From: Thuidium tamariscinum
Lineage: Eukaryota > Streptophyta > Bryopsida > Hypnales > Thuidiaceae
Direction: 5' to 3'
Assembly (NCBI GenBank): GCA_947034885.2
Contig: OX344753.2
Coordinates: forward strand, 23,452,347 to 23,516,346
Length of the DNA: 64,000 bases
The notes beneath the pieces were generated by a model, which saw only the letters and a program-made list of their open reading frames with translations, made no database searches and was not told the DNA's origin. The number at the start of each line of letters is the position of its first letter. Position 1 is the stretch's first letter. Positions 22,311 through 33,719 of the stretch are shown piece after piece. The position numbers and the translations under genes were made by a program.

Positions 22311-23989
22311 CTATGATTGGTGCCCAATCTGACCATTCAAGGAGCTGAGATCTTTGAGACAAACAACGAGCACGGAAATATCGTCCCGGCTGCCTCGCCG
22401 CAGCGCAGCAGCCGCCAAGACTTTGGCAGCGCCTTCGGCCGATGTCTGCGCTAAAACGAGCTCTACAGCTTCGTCATTGTTCATCACCTTCCACAGGCCA
22501 TCGCTAGCCACAATAAAGAAATCGTCTTCGTCGGTCAGGTTGCTATCCCAAATATCCGGTTCCACACTCAAATGCTCTTTGATGATGTAATCTCCAAATG
22601 CACGCGACATGTTCAGTCTCTTGTCCACCCGGTACACCCCTCCCATCGGGGATAAGGCCACCTCACCTCCTTTAGACTCCACCTGCACATTAATATATGC
22701 ACATCAATGTTGGGTTCTGGAAAGGAACGCTGCTTGCTGGATTCAAAACTTGCTAGCATCAACAGCAAAATGATGATTCTCTGGGGACAGGAGTAGTGTG
22801 GAAGGCGATGAGGTCCTATCCGAAGTGCAGGACAAAGGTAGTTATACAAACCAAAGGTCAGTGAGATCTACCCCATAAAACAGTCCTTTTCTGTGAATTT
22901 TTCATTAGACCTTAAGTTGGATGGTTCCATAGGGTTTGGGATTTTATGAGGATCCTTTCAGAGCGTCCTAACGCTGGAATTGAGGACCTTCATTTGCAAT
23001 CTTCAAACCATCAGGCCTGGAGAAAGAAATCCTATACTATGTTGCGTTTAGTCCCCCGAGTCTCTATACACTCAGATCTTTTGAATAGAAAATTTGCTAA
23101 AATGACATTCAGAAATATCTTGCACACTTGACACACTATCATTCACTGTAGCATACATGTCACACAGTCCAACTCTGAAGTTGCTATTGATCATTTGGAG
23201 GCCTCAGGCAGACAGAGGAAAGAGGGCAGGATGTAGTAAGAACTAGCTTTTGTTGTCTGCATTGGAGTTTGGAATGGGAATCCCCAAAGAATGATTACCA
23301 TTTCACGCTCTTCCGGTTTCTGAGGCTCGTGATCGACGCTAACTTCAATGGCTTTGCCATTTCTGGAGAGGACAGCACGCGAGTCACCCACGTTGGCCAC
23401 CACCAGCCGGCGGTTGTTGTCGAGTAGGAACGCCGTCGTGGCTGTTGATCCTGCTCTGAAATCCGTCTCATTCTCTGCCTTATCCAATATTCTGCAACCT
23501 CTCCACTTCGTCCCTGAGATTCTTGCTATTCAATCATTCAGAAGGTCATGGCTAGTTGAAACTGGAATCGACGTCTAGCTACTATCACACACCCAATATA
23601 TGTATGACAGCAATGCACACAAAGAATGAGCAACGAAGGTGCTGCTTCCAAGTGAATTAGAGATTTGAGGAACTGAGTATGGACCTCTTATCAGTAGAGA
23701 AGTAAATCTCCGTGATTGTCTTCCTGGGGTCGCTTCTGAAGTTCGGGTGTGCCAGGATTTTGTTGAAAAGCTCCTGCTCCAAGTACGAGGCCACCTCGGT
23801 GCCGGCATGGCCATCGTAGACAGCAAACAAGCCAATTTCGCTGCCATCAAAGGATTGCATTCGGGCTACATGGTAATCTTCAATGGGGTGATCTCGCAGT
23901 CCCTTGACCCTCGCGTACCCAAATGTGACCGACGACTGTCGACTCTCACCCCCTCCTGCCCACGCAGTGGCACCTTCCTCCCCGTTCAT
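22311..23989 (-). CDS. Protein phosphatase 2C (PPM family)
   Basis: Three exons on the minus strand (23989-23685, 23491-23299, 22682-22311) give 289 aa; introns are GT-AG. PP2Cs are Mn/Mg-dependent Ser/Thr phosphatases. The metal-binding and catalytic motifs are present in order: HPIEDYHV (Glu37, Asp38), FAVYDGHAG (Asp59, Gly60), GSTA (from 116), VANVGDSRAV (Asp138), VDHEP, RAFGD (to Asp197), ASDGLWKV (Asp227) and RDDISVLVV (Asp266, Asp267). The G-YARVKGLRDHPIED start and the short overall length suggest the compact plant clade that includes Arabidopsis PP2C9/10-type proteins. I place the start at MNGEEGATAW; an in-frame ATG 99 nt upstream adds sequence without conservation. No transmembrane segment or kinase-interaction domain. 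A 5'-UTR intron is possible but not shown. Confidence 0.92.
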
Positions 23990-24089
23990 CTCTCTACAGG
24001 TCGCCAATGTATGCCTGCAGATATCCAAAACATCACAATTCGCTAGAACGTGAGCACCGCACAACACGACGAGACATTCAACGAGCAAT

Positions 24090-24600
24090 CGAAGTCAGAA
24101 AAAAAATAACGCTAATTCAAAATAACCACAAAGTTCGTGCTGGTTGCTTGATTTCCAGGGTCCCAAAACTGAATTCACCACTAACCTCCGTCTAGATGAT
24201 GAAATTTTGAGAGGACTCTCTATGGTGAGAAAGAAAGAATGATTACTACTCTTTCAAACTCTGCCATGTGAATCCTTTCACTGATTGAGAGCCACTTGAA
24301 TCCCACGAGAAATTTATATGCCGGCACTAGTAAGAATAAACAGAGATTTCTATGGCAGTCACATTTATCGCTTAAAGATTCAACAAATTTCGAGCAAGGA
24401 AAAAATGCGAGAGGCCGGGCGAACCAATTGCCATCTAAATTAGCTCAAAACGAAAAAACGTTCCTGCCAGCAACAATTCGCAGCTTTACCCCGACCAAAC
24501 GCTAGAACAAAACGCACAATAAGAGCTCAACACACAAACAAAAATTTATTGATCAATCACACAAGCACAACAGACCAAAAAGAATAACCAAACATCCAGT
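24090..24600. other. 5' flank of PP2C gene
   Basis: Probably PP2C promoter, leader or leader intron. Small ORFs here look like chance. Confidence 0.35.
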
Positions 24601-25740
24601 TGAGCAGTCACCAGTGTGCGCTCACCAAGTACTACTGCTAGGATCGCGGAACTTGAACCACGCACGTCGTCTTCCTTCGCAACTGCACTCCAAACTGTAG
24701 CCCCCCCACACACACACTCCGTTCTTCAACCTAATGAGCTTGAACCCAAAATTGAAATCAAATAGAAACTTCAGAGCACGCACCTCATAACTTACCTACA
24801 AAGCTACAATAGCCGGTCCTATTTCAAATCAACGCATGCCATGTGTCAGCAGCAGGCCAAGAGATTCTCCGAATGGCCACACGGCGATCGCCGAACAACC
24901 AAGCGCTAAAGCTCAGTAGCTCACCACAAAGTGGAGAGCGAAAATAGTGCGGGTGATTACCATGATGACGACGAGATGCAGCACCACCGCAAGATTAGGG
25001 CGTCCCGAAGCATTCGAAAAGCGTACTTCCATCGCCGGAAAACCATCGCTGCACTTCGAGAGACGGAATTCCGTCCAGACCATTCGCTCCACCAGCACGT
25101 CTCCTCCAGACGGTCCGTCACGAGCACCAACGAACGAGAAAATACGACGACGTCGCAAAGGACGAGAACCAGTGTCGTTCGTTGGAATCCAGCAGGACGG
25201 AATTGAGCCAATAATGAAACGTGGCGGTGGTGTTCGGTTCCATCCGTACGTATGCAGTAGCTTTCATCTACTGGATGAACGTCAATTCATCGTCTCGGAT
25301 GAGAAGATGCGACGAATTGCCGGACGACTTTCGTTGGCTCTGGCAAGGACTGAGACAGGGCCAATAATTCAATGAAAGACAGGCGGGGTGAGCTTCGAGT
25401 AGTCACATGGAGCCCGCGTCGTACCAACATTTTTCATCTAATGGATGAACTCTATCCGTCAATGAGGGGTTTTCTGTTCATCTCTGAGGGGAAAAGAAGC
25501 AACTGGCGGAATCTCTCCACCAAGCCGGCCGAACCCTCCTCATTCACCGCTTCCACTGTAATCGCTGTTGTCGTTTGCCACTTTGCCGGATCCCTGACTT
25601 GCGTCCGTCGGCCATCGCGGTGGTCAGGCGCGCCATGTGCATGTCCCTGGAGTGGAAGAAATTGGACTGCTTCTTTCTTCGGGGTAGGGGAGTCACCCTA
25701 CATGCCGGCGATTATGCCATGAAGGCACTGTAGTTGTGCG
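24600..25740. other. GC-richer island without a recognised gene
   Basis: This stretch is clearly less AT-rich than its surroundings and contains overlapping ORFs of 80-142 codons on both strands (24913-25375 and 25372-25722), none with a recognisable motif. Two related segments lie at 25208-25310 and 25360-25500: each begins GCCAATAAT and later has TTTCATCTA.TGGATGAAC. It may be a promoter or unannotated leader for the PP2C gene, or a decayed gene. Confidence 0.3.
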
Positions 25741-25940
25741 TGCTCAACCGTTGTTGTGAACGCTGCTTTGGGACTCTCGTTTACTCAATCGTTGTCTGAT
25801 TTTGGCTAATTCGATCGCATGTATGTAATCATGAAGGTATGCTTGAAGTGATGTATGCTTTAAGCGATTCATGTACGTGTGTTTTGGAACTGTACGAGTT
25901 TTTTTGTGCATCTTAAGTTTTGGTTCTTGGTAGGGGAATT

Positions 25941-26770
25941 GTGTTGATTGCATTGATGTTCAGTTCATAGTGTTTTTGTTATGGACGGCCGTGTGTTGAT
26001 CAGTTGTATAGCGGTTGTAGCTGTGCGAGGATGTGACAGATTGGGGGTGGGGGGGATTTCTCTCTTGTAAGGAATGCGAGGTGTTTGGTGTTCACTTAAA
26101 GGAAAGCACGATGTGTCGCCCTTCGAGTGGCCATATGTTTCGTTCTCGAGAATCTGCTGGAATATTTTGTAGGACGGTTTACAATAGCTGCTTTGTTTCG
26201 ATTTTTGAGGACTTGTGTTGATTGCATTGATGTTACGTCTTTAGTGTTTTGTTATAGACGGTCCGTGTGTCGATCAATTGGTGTATCGGGAGTTGTGCGA
26301 GGAAGTAACAAAGTACGGGGGTCGATTGACCTCTGGTATGGAATGCGAAGTGTTTGGTGTCCATCTGAAGGGAAGCTCGATATGTCACCTTTCGAGTTGC
26401 ATATGTTTCGTTTTGGTGAATCTGTTGGAGTATTATCTTGGACGGCATAGCCGTTTTGTTTTGATTTTTGATGATCTGTGTTGATTGTGTTGGTATTAAG
26501 TTTGTAGCGGCTTTGTTATTGTTACTATTGGGATGACCTTGTGTTGATCAAATGATATTTCGGGAGGAATTATTGTTGCTATTGGGATGACCGTCTGTAT
26601 TTCAAATGATACGTTTGTAAGGAATGCGAGATGTTGGTGTTGATATGAATGGAAGCAAGATGTATTACCCCTCATTATTATCGAGATGCACATGCTGAAT
26701 GTGTTGTTCGTTTTGAGGAGTACCTAGGAAGCCATAGTCTTTTTGTTTTGCTTTTTGATGGTGGTGTTTG
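25941..26770 (+). repeat. Three-unit tandem array, unit about 270 bp
   Basis: Units start at 25941, 26215 and 26478, each with GTGTTGATTG. Shared order: TTTTGTTAT, GA.GG.C.TGTGT, GTTGTGCGAGGA (units 1-2), GGAATGCGA.GTGTTGGTGT, GGAA.C..GATGT, CATATGTTTCGTT and a GATTTTTGA.GA end. Unit 3 is the most diverged and has a small internal duplication around CTATTGGGATGACC. The array ends about 120 bp before the trihelix start codon. Confidence 0.8.
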
Positions 26771-26891
26771 TGATGTATGTATGCCACTGCAGTTTGACGG
26801 CATTGAGCCTTCACGATATTCATTCTAAGAAGTTCAAGGTTGCAATTTTTATCGCGACAACTTCGATCGATCGGAGCAGAAAATTGCAGCG

Positions 26892-27638
26892 ATGGAAGGT
26901 GAGCGAACCCTGACGCCCGTGTCGCTACCTCCACCTCCGATGAGCATGATGTCCACGGCGTCGTTGCAGCCCCAAGAGACGGAGAGAAAGCCAACCGTGG
27001 TTCGAAATGGCGAAGAGAAGCGGGAAGAATGGTCAGCTCGCTCGGTGGCCCTCTTCCTGGATCTCTATGAGGAGAAATACTTCGAGATGGACAGGGGGAG
27101 CTTCCGATCCAAGGATTGGGAGCAGCTGGTGGACCGCTTCAACATGGAAGGAGGAGGTGGCAAGTCGGTGAAGCAGTGCCGGGATAAGATGGACTCGTTG
27201 AAAAAGCGGCACAAGCTGGAGAGGGGCAGGAAGGCCAGCACTGGAGCGGAGACTTGCAGTTGGATGTGGTTCGATAAGATGGATGGCATGTTTGGCGACC
27301 ATCCCAAGCACCAGGGTGTGCTGCTCGGGCCTCCGGAAGCAGTCGAGATGAAATTCCCGGCCGATAAGTTTCGGATTGCGGGTGGCGAGAATGTGGTTCC
27401 GGAGGAAGATGAGAGCCGGCGGTTGGTGGGAAGCTGGAGAGAGGCCAAGAAAGTCCTGCAAGAGCTCCCTCTCTCTCCTGAAGAGCGGGGCAAAGCTCGC
27501 ACTCTGCTGCTTGAGAAGAAAGAGGAAGAGCGTTTGGAGTATTTTGAAGGTGACTTCGAAGAGGTGTGCCATTGCTTGAAGCTGCTTGTGGAGAGAGCGT
27601 CTGGCCACTCGTCAGGTGTGAACCCTCTGCCTGTCTAG
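26892..27638 (+). CDS. Trihelix transcription factor (SIP1/ASIL-like)
   Basis: Uninterrupted 248-aa frame. Residues 46-112 form the trihelix (Myb/SANT-like) DNA-binding domain: EEWSARSVALFLDLYEEKYF (Trp47), SFRSKDWEQLVDRF (Trp76) and SVKQCRDKMDSLKKRHKLER. Two tryptophans are kept, and the third helix has a Cys/Met pattern as in the SIP1/ASIL clade. A CSWMWFDKMDGMFG block follows, matching the W.....D.ll segment after the domain in ASIL1/2. The C-terminal half is acidic and helical with charged runs near residues 195-225 (SPEERGKARTLLLEKKEEE), plausibly a dimerisation region. ASIL-type proteins repress seed or embryo genes through GT-box-like elements; target specificity here is inference. Being intronless is common for this clade. 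The N-terminus has a PPPPMSMM low-complexity stretch. Confidence 0.85.
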   Translation: MEGERTLTPVSLPPPPMSMMSTASLQPQETERKPTVVRNGEEKREEWSARSVALFLDLYEEKYFEMDRGSFRSKDWEQLVDRFNMEGGGGKSVKQCRDKMDSLKKRHKLERGRKASTGAETCSWMWFDKMDGMFGDHPKHQGVLLGPPEAVEMKFPADKFRIAGGENVVPEEDESRRLVGSWREAKKVLQELPLSPEERGKARTLLLEKKEEERLEYFEGDFEEVCHCLKLLVERASGHSSGVNPLPV

Positions 27639-27727
27639 TCTACGCTCTTTAGTTGTTCTTCTGCTTTCTAGTTCTGTTGTGAGGAATTGCACTTTCGAAT
27701 TGCAGTAGAAACACTTTCCACGTTACA

Positions 27728-27908
27728 TTTAAAGGACCAAGGATCCATGTTTCGAAATTAACCGACTTAACGCATCACATTGTGTGAAGTCCATAATTCA
27801 GATGGAAGCCATATTTTCATCATCAGTATCATTGAAGACCATATCACGTATTTGTTTAATAAATAAACTACTCAAAACCAATGTGGACCTCTTGATCCGT
27901 TAGAGGTA
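27728..27908. mobile_element. Small MITE family J, copy 2 (3' of trihelix gene)
   Basis: TTAAAGGACCAAGGATCC at the left and GGACCTCTTGATCCGTTAGAGG at the right share inverted AGGACC..GATC words. The interior ATCA.TATCATTGAAG word resembles copies at 16378 and 31375. Likely lies in the trihelix 3' UTR. Confidence 0.4.
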
Positions 27909-27993
27909 AACTACGATGCAGGAAACAGAGATGCCGATCCCCTAGTTGATTGAATCACCTCTTATTTGCTGCGTTTGCTGTATTTGCTTTGCA

Positions 27994-28454
27994 ATGGAAA
28001 ATGTAGGTATGGCGGGAATACTCCAAATGGATTTCGCAGCAGCCTCTGACATCCAGCGTAGACTGGAGGAAGTCTTAACAGGTACGATTTTCTCTTTACG
28101 TTGTCGCTTTATCACTGTTAGCTTAACATTAATGAATAAGCTTGATGATTTGGCTTCTTTTTTAAAAATGAAGTGCTGAGATTTTCAAGATGTGTCTGAG
28201 AGCATCCTTTAGTCAAACCCTATATCTCCTTACTGTTTCTGAGGGGGGGTGATGAGGGTTTTATATGGCCAGTGCCGCTGGTGTGATGAGACTTTTTTCC
28301 TGAGACGTTCACTCCTACCGTGCTACTTTCTAGTGGCATAGATGTTGATTGCACGAGGCGATTGTATTTCTTTGCAGATGTTATTTCTCTTAAAAGGCGG
28401 GCAACTTCCAATCTGCGGTATTTCATGCCTACAGCCAAACAAAGTAGGGGATGA
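27994..28454 (+). CDS. Possible small two-exon gene
   Basis: An ATG at 27994 opens a frame to a good donor (G|GTACGA) at 28081. The next good acceptor (TTTCTTTGCAG) leads to 28378-28454, giving about 52 aa: MENVGMAGILQMDFAAASD, then QRRLEEVLT, then DVISLKRRATSNLRYFMP and a short tail. The chain is predicted amphipathic helix. I do not recognise it. More splice-like sites follow (an exon-like AGGCCTACACTGAGTC block at about 29097-29122), so the real unit could be longer or non-coding. Confidence 0.25.
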
Positions 28455-28459
28455 AGACG

Positions 28460-30740
28460 AGCTTCACCTCAAACAATTTCTTAAAGGTTCTCTCACAAAT
28501 CACTGCTTCGTGATTCAATTCCACAACCTCTCAGTTGAAACCTGGCGTTCAACCACCAGTGAAGCGAAGGCATTTGCGAGGCTAGTGCTGCTACTACTGC
28601 TGTCGTGAGACTTGAAAGTGCAAAATGAAGAAGTCAGGCATTTGCACCTCACCTTCTTCCTGATGTGTCGCACGAGCTCTTACCTCGTTCTGATTGACTC
28701 CAACTTGATCTGCCCAGTTCTTCCTTTTTCCTGAAACCCCTGTAAGGTATTGTGGCACAAAGCAGTTTCTCATTCTCGGTATACTGTCCTCTATTCTAAA
28801 TCTCCGCACGTTTTCTAGGTGACCTCGTCGAGATCTCGCTTGTTTAAGGATTAGACTGATATCACCTTTTTGTAGAGGTTCTCGCGTTTAGAGTTATGTC
28901 TGTAAGTGTTCGAAAATAGGACGATGCCTACAACACCTTGACTGATCTTCTTATCTTTGACTCTCATGATCAAGTATGAGAGTGCTGATATTCGAAATGC
29001 TCACACAGGTACTTTCAGAAGCTGAATGTGCATTGACAGCAAGTTATGAATGAGCCGAGGCTGAGGATGAGTTTTGGATGTCGTCTTCTTGCAGAGGCCT
29101 ACACTGAGTCTGACTGGCAAGGTAAAGTGTTCCTCATAATTTTCGTGCATATTTACGATCTCAAAATGAGGTTTGGTTTGGAGTTATTGTAGCCTCGATG
29201 TAGCAAAAAGATGTGATATTTTCTCAGAATTCCTGATCATTTTTTTAGTACCGTCTGAAGACCGTCAAGTAAGTAATTCATTTTTAAGATTAGATGCATA
29301 AATGTATTGAGCATCTTCCTGCCCACTTGTATGTGTTCTTGCAGATATTCAGGTATATAGCCTTCTTGAGTTGTGGTTTTACCCTGAGACATTGAAGAGG
29401 ATGTCTTAAGTTCCAGTGTTGAATTTCAGTTGTGCACCAACCTTCAATGATGTCACCTGTGCATCTTGAGTGATAAGTCTGACTCACTTTGCGAAGTCTT
29501 CAATTTTTGCTGTAAAGGAAGGTTCTGATTTTTCCAGCCAGTCATGATTAAACTTGTGTCCCGCAGGGTTGGTGTGTTCTTTACAGGAGGGAACAGCCCT
29601 TGTTCCCTGAGAACCTAACACTAGTGTAATTTGTAAAGACTAAAAATTTGAAGCTCCTATATACTACTACTGAGACCATTTTTTTTTCTTTCTAAGTTTG
29701 ACTCCTACAAGCACTTTCAGTTTGGTTACTTTAGAACTAAGGCATAACTGCACAAGTAGCTGATCCAATGCAACAGCTTTTCATAGACATCACTTCTTAC
29801 AATTTGGTGTTTATACGCAAGGTAGCTGACTGGATACAACACCTGCAGCACCTGAAACTCCAGCTTATGCACTATCTGCCGACAGCAATTTGAAACCTGC
29901 TATCCCGTTCTAGTTGTTAGAGATCCCATAAGTTTTGGAGACAGTTGATAAGCCTATAACTGATGTTGCGCTTCTTGTAGATGTCGTACCTCAGTATGCG
30001 TCGCCTCAGGTGTAGGGTAAGGCACTCCATCAAGTGATTACCAAGTGTCTTACAGGGATGGGGCCATGAGATGGAGTGGCTTATCTCTAAAGTAAGAAAC
30101 TGAGAAAACTACCACTTTGCACTCGAGTCTTGGTTTACGTTCACATCATTAAGCGAAATTATGTAGACAAAAATTTTAACACGTCTTCGTGCAAGAAAGT
30201 ACCCAATGCCACTTACCGTCATTCAAAAGGGACAAATTCATTTCAAAAACCTGAAACACACCTAGAACGAAATAGCCCCAATGTGCAAAGGCGTAGATTG
30301 CAAAGGGTATGAAGATTGTGATATACATACCAAAGCCCTATGGGTTGGTGTGCTTTAAGAAAAACCAAGTTGCTCACAACTCTATTTAATGTTAACCAAA
30401 AACCTATAGGAAAGAGCAAGCCATAAAAATGGCTTATACTTGCCTCCCATAGATGTGAGCAGTTCCCTTCATGTGCGGCCTATGTCTCTGCGTGAAGGAA
30501 AACGACTAGACAGTCACAAATAGGTTTCCATGCTTTGAAATCAAGATAAAGACAAGCAAGCAGCTACACTACGATAAACTTAGTCCTTATAGCATTGGCT
30601 TCCTTTTCGAGTAAGGTCTAACTCAAACTTCGAACTTTCTCACGTGTATCTTTTACCTTACCCTTTAGTCGAGATCCACACGCAATAGATGTTCAAACAA
30701 GTATGAACCACCCTGTATAGCTGTTACCTCCTTGTGAGCT
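28460..30740. other. Spacer with exon-like splice signals but no clear gene
   Basis: Less AT-rich than the repeat deserts. Isolated splice-site pairs occur (for example around 29096-29122 and 29344-29360), but no frame links them. Could be a non-coding transcript or decayed gene. Confidence 0.3.
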
Positions 30741-30745
30741 AAGGT

Positions 30746-30999
30746 GGGTACACCCAAAAGCACCAGAAATTGGTATTGTGCCTAGTTACTATTATTAAGT
30801 TGTTTAGATTTTCATATAGTCTTGTTGGCAAGTTCCAATGCACCAAATAACTCAGCATATGGATACAATGTGCAAAAGTTATTAACGGTCAAAGTTTGTT
30901 TCTAAAAGCACCATCTACAATCTATGTAGATAACTGATTTTGGAAATGTACAGACTGTAGATGGCCCTTTTAAGGTCAGCTGCGCTTTTGGATGTACCC
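30746..30999. mobile_element. MITE family I, copy 1
   Basis: Left GGGTACACCCAAAAGCACC and right GCGCTTTTGGATGTACCC are inverted ends. About 254 bp. The interior (TATTGT.C...TTACTATTATT, CAAAAGTTA, TTTTGGAAATGTA..CA..GTAGATGG) matches 61036-61236. Confidence 0.65.
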
Positions 31000-31243
31000 A
31001 TTATACAAAATAAGAAATCCAAAAACTCTACTCTCCTCTAAAATACACTGATACGACATTTTAAACGCATTAAGTGTTCAGGCGTTATTAACTTCCGAAC
31101 AACTTGTTTATGAAAGTGAGGACTTCATAAGTGATTATGTGTTAACACTCAAGAAGTGGACTATTACGTCTAGAGGAGAAACTTGGGAGTATCGATTGTG
31201 AATATGTTAGCACATGCGGGACCGCATTGAAAACAAATCGATA

Positions 31244-33707
31244 TCACAACTTGCAAAGTTCAATACCTTTCGGCTTAACAGCCAATGCCTTCTTCCGTTG
31301 ATGGATCATATGCGTATACATTCCCGGGCTCCCTACAAGCGGCGTTCACGTGATATCCATGAGAAAAAATGACCCCAAAGGACCGAAATTCATGGTTTAA
31401 AACAGTCAATTTGTTTGATCTTTTTGTCAAAGATTCGAGAATTCAGACAGTAAAAATTTAATGTCACCAGAATCAATGAAGAACATAAGATGTGTTGGTT
31501 AAATGAAATAAAAATTGAACGAAGAAAGATCCCCATACAATCCACACAAAAATGCTAAGAAAATCATGAAGCCCAAGTTGGACCTCTTGGTCCTTCAAAG
31601 GCAAGCCAGGGTTGGCAAAAGGTCACTGCTCACCTGGAATATAAGCCAAGATGGCCAGTATTGAAGCGTAGTAATAATCGAAAGCAAAATTCAGCTTGTT
31701 CGGCATAAGGAGATTGTAAAGTCCGGTTTCCTGCCCCGAGGGCGAATGTTAGAACGAAATAAAATCACTCTCATTAGGTTAATCTCTGAAAAAAGTATTT
31801 AGACAAGCCCAGCTGAAGAAAAATGAATGAAAAGGGTAATCAGGTGAAAGAATCTTACTCGCATGAATGGCAGAGCAACAAATATGAGACCAGCTTCACT
31901 GCAGATCCCAGTGGGATACAGGATATAGAATGTGGTGTACCTGCAACAACAAAAACAAACTATGAACAGTGGAAAGACATTCCATTTGATTCAACATGTC
32001 AACTCCACCTAACTATAAAATAACATAGAATACTTTAAACATCAGACACTTCAAGTAGGAACTACATTGTCATATTAATCGGAAGGAATAAAAGATTAGG
32101 TGTAGATCAATAGCAAACTGGGTACAGGAAATGCAGTCCATGCACAATTGACAGTCAGACCTTAGCCAGAGAAGAAAGCGAGGTGCTGAACCGAACACCT
32201 CTTTCAAACCGAAGAACGAGTATCGGATAACCTAGTGTAATAAAATCATGAGAATCATCAGCAAGCAATCATATTTCGTTAAGAGCACATGAAAAAGGAT
32301 GATAATTCACATGTGATGAAACATGGTTGTAGTGCAGAATCAGATCATATGTTCTCACCTCTGTAATTCCCCAACTGAGGATCAAAGAAGTCACCAACCA
32401 GTGATCTCGAACCTGCCGATACAGAGCCAGTTCTCCAAAGTTAGAGACTCAGACATAGAAGGCTAGCAGGAATAGCAAACCCTAATGCAATGGTGGTGTA
32501 CCATTAAACCCTACCTGCTCAAGCTGGAAATTAAAAGTCTACTTTGGATGCCAATAGTCAATAATAGAAACTTAAAAACATAATCCCATGCGTCAAATCT
32601 AGGAAATGATTTCTACCTTCTATTGGTAAATTCTATTACCCTCCTAGAATGATTCATTTCAATTCCTATAGATATGGACGCTACAATTTTATTGGCCACT
32701 TAGGGTTTAGTAGACATATTCCCTCGATGCTAATTGAACAGCAACAATCATATCAAAGTCCCTGCACCATTCAGTGCGCACAAAGAGATCCAGTAACATG
32801 ATCTTAGAGCATGCTCAGAGTCCACTCATGTCTTTGAGTTGGTATTGATTATGAAGTTTGTACCAGACGAAACAAGACAAAACCAAAAAAATAAATTGAG
32901 CGATGAGAATATATAACTTACTTGGGGAAAGCTGTACAGAACACCCCAAGTAATAAAGACGCGCGATCCAATCTGTGGCAGCGTGGCCATGACTGGAGAC
33001 CTCGTGATTCCTGCAACACAAGTGCAAGGAAAGTTTAATAAATCGATCAAACAGCTTCACATGGACATATAAAAGAGGATGAAGTCAAAAGACCATTGGC
33101 CTCACTGAGTTACAAAATTGAGCAGTTCCTATTCAGTCAAGCAATGTCTAAACAACAGAGGCATTGAAAAGAAGACAAAACTCAAAGAAAACCACTGTAG
33201 GGAAGGTGGTTTCTTCATACCTACAATGCTGTTGAAAATCTGAATACCAAGGTCCACAGACCAACACAGTACTCATCAGTCATAGTTTCTGGAAAACCTT
33301 CGACAATGTGTAAAACCACGACAGACATGAAATCAAATACCATTGGAAACCGTATGCATTTGAGGATGATACCAAAAGCAGAGGGGAGAAGAGAAAGACC
33401 TCAAACAATGCTGCTGTCTGCCATATCTGGAGAGGCTTCTCCACCGCATCATACACTCCCGGGCAGCCTTTCGTGTACAATGCGTACACTGCAGAGTATA
33501 AAATTTGTGACCTGCAAGGAAAATAAGCATGCTTCCCTAAACTATTTTCCAAGCCAATCGATTTGATTCTACAATGGAGAGATCACAAAAAGTGCAACCC
33601 ACCAGAGAAAACGAAGTTTGCGAAGTTGGGGAATCTCAGTATTCTCACCATCCGGCAAAGAGAAGCCAATTGTAGACCGTGAGGTAGGCACGCACGGCGG
33701 CGCCCAT
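31244..33707 (-). CDS. PAS2: 3-hydroxyacyl-CoA dehydratase PASTICCINO 2
   Basis: Nine exons on the minus strand (33707-33649, 33511-33400, 33239-33221, 33010-32922, 32412-32359, 32231-32161, 31940-31859, 31730-31634, 31332-31244) give 223 aa, close to Arabidopsis PAS2 (221 aa). The protein dehydrates 3-hydroxyacyl-CoA in the ER elongase cycle that makes very-long-chain fatty acids. It is a multi-pass membrane protein starting MGAAVRAYLTVYNWLLFAGW. Family motifs are YDAVEKPLQIWQTAALFE, RSPVMATLPQIGSRVFITWG, RYSFFGLKEVFG, YPTGICSEAGLI and MPNKLNFAFDYYYA. The proposed catalytic pair (Tyr and Glu seven residues apart, as in yeast Phs1 Tyr149/Glu156) is present as Tyr143 and Glu150. The C-terminal tail is basic (QRKKALAVKPKG), compatible with ER retention. 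Exon 3 is only 19 nt. Every junction keeps phase. Confidence 0.93.
31375..31612. mobile_element. Small MITE family J, copy 3 (intronic)
   Basis: Sits in the last intron of PAS2. CCAAAGGACCGAAATTCATGG at the left and CTTGGTCCTTCAAAGG at the right are inverted. Shared with 16378-16595: CACCAGAATCA.TGAAG, TGTGTTGGTTAAA, and GAA.GAAAG.CC. Confidence 0.5.
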
Positions 33708-33719
33708 GGCTGTGTTGGC

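Noticed and set aside
24947-25375. 142-aa plus-strand Arg-rich open frame
   Set aside because: No motif, overlapped by equally long frames on the other strand, typical of GC-richer non-coding sequence.
27033-27608. Minus-strand open frames of 145 and 191 aa
   Set aside because: Antisense shadows of the trihelix gene, whose plus frame has a clear domain.
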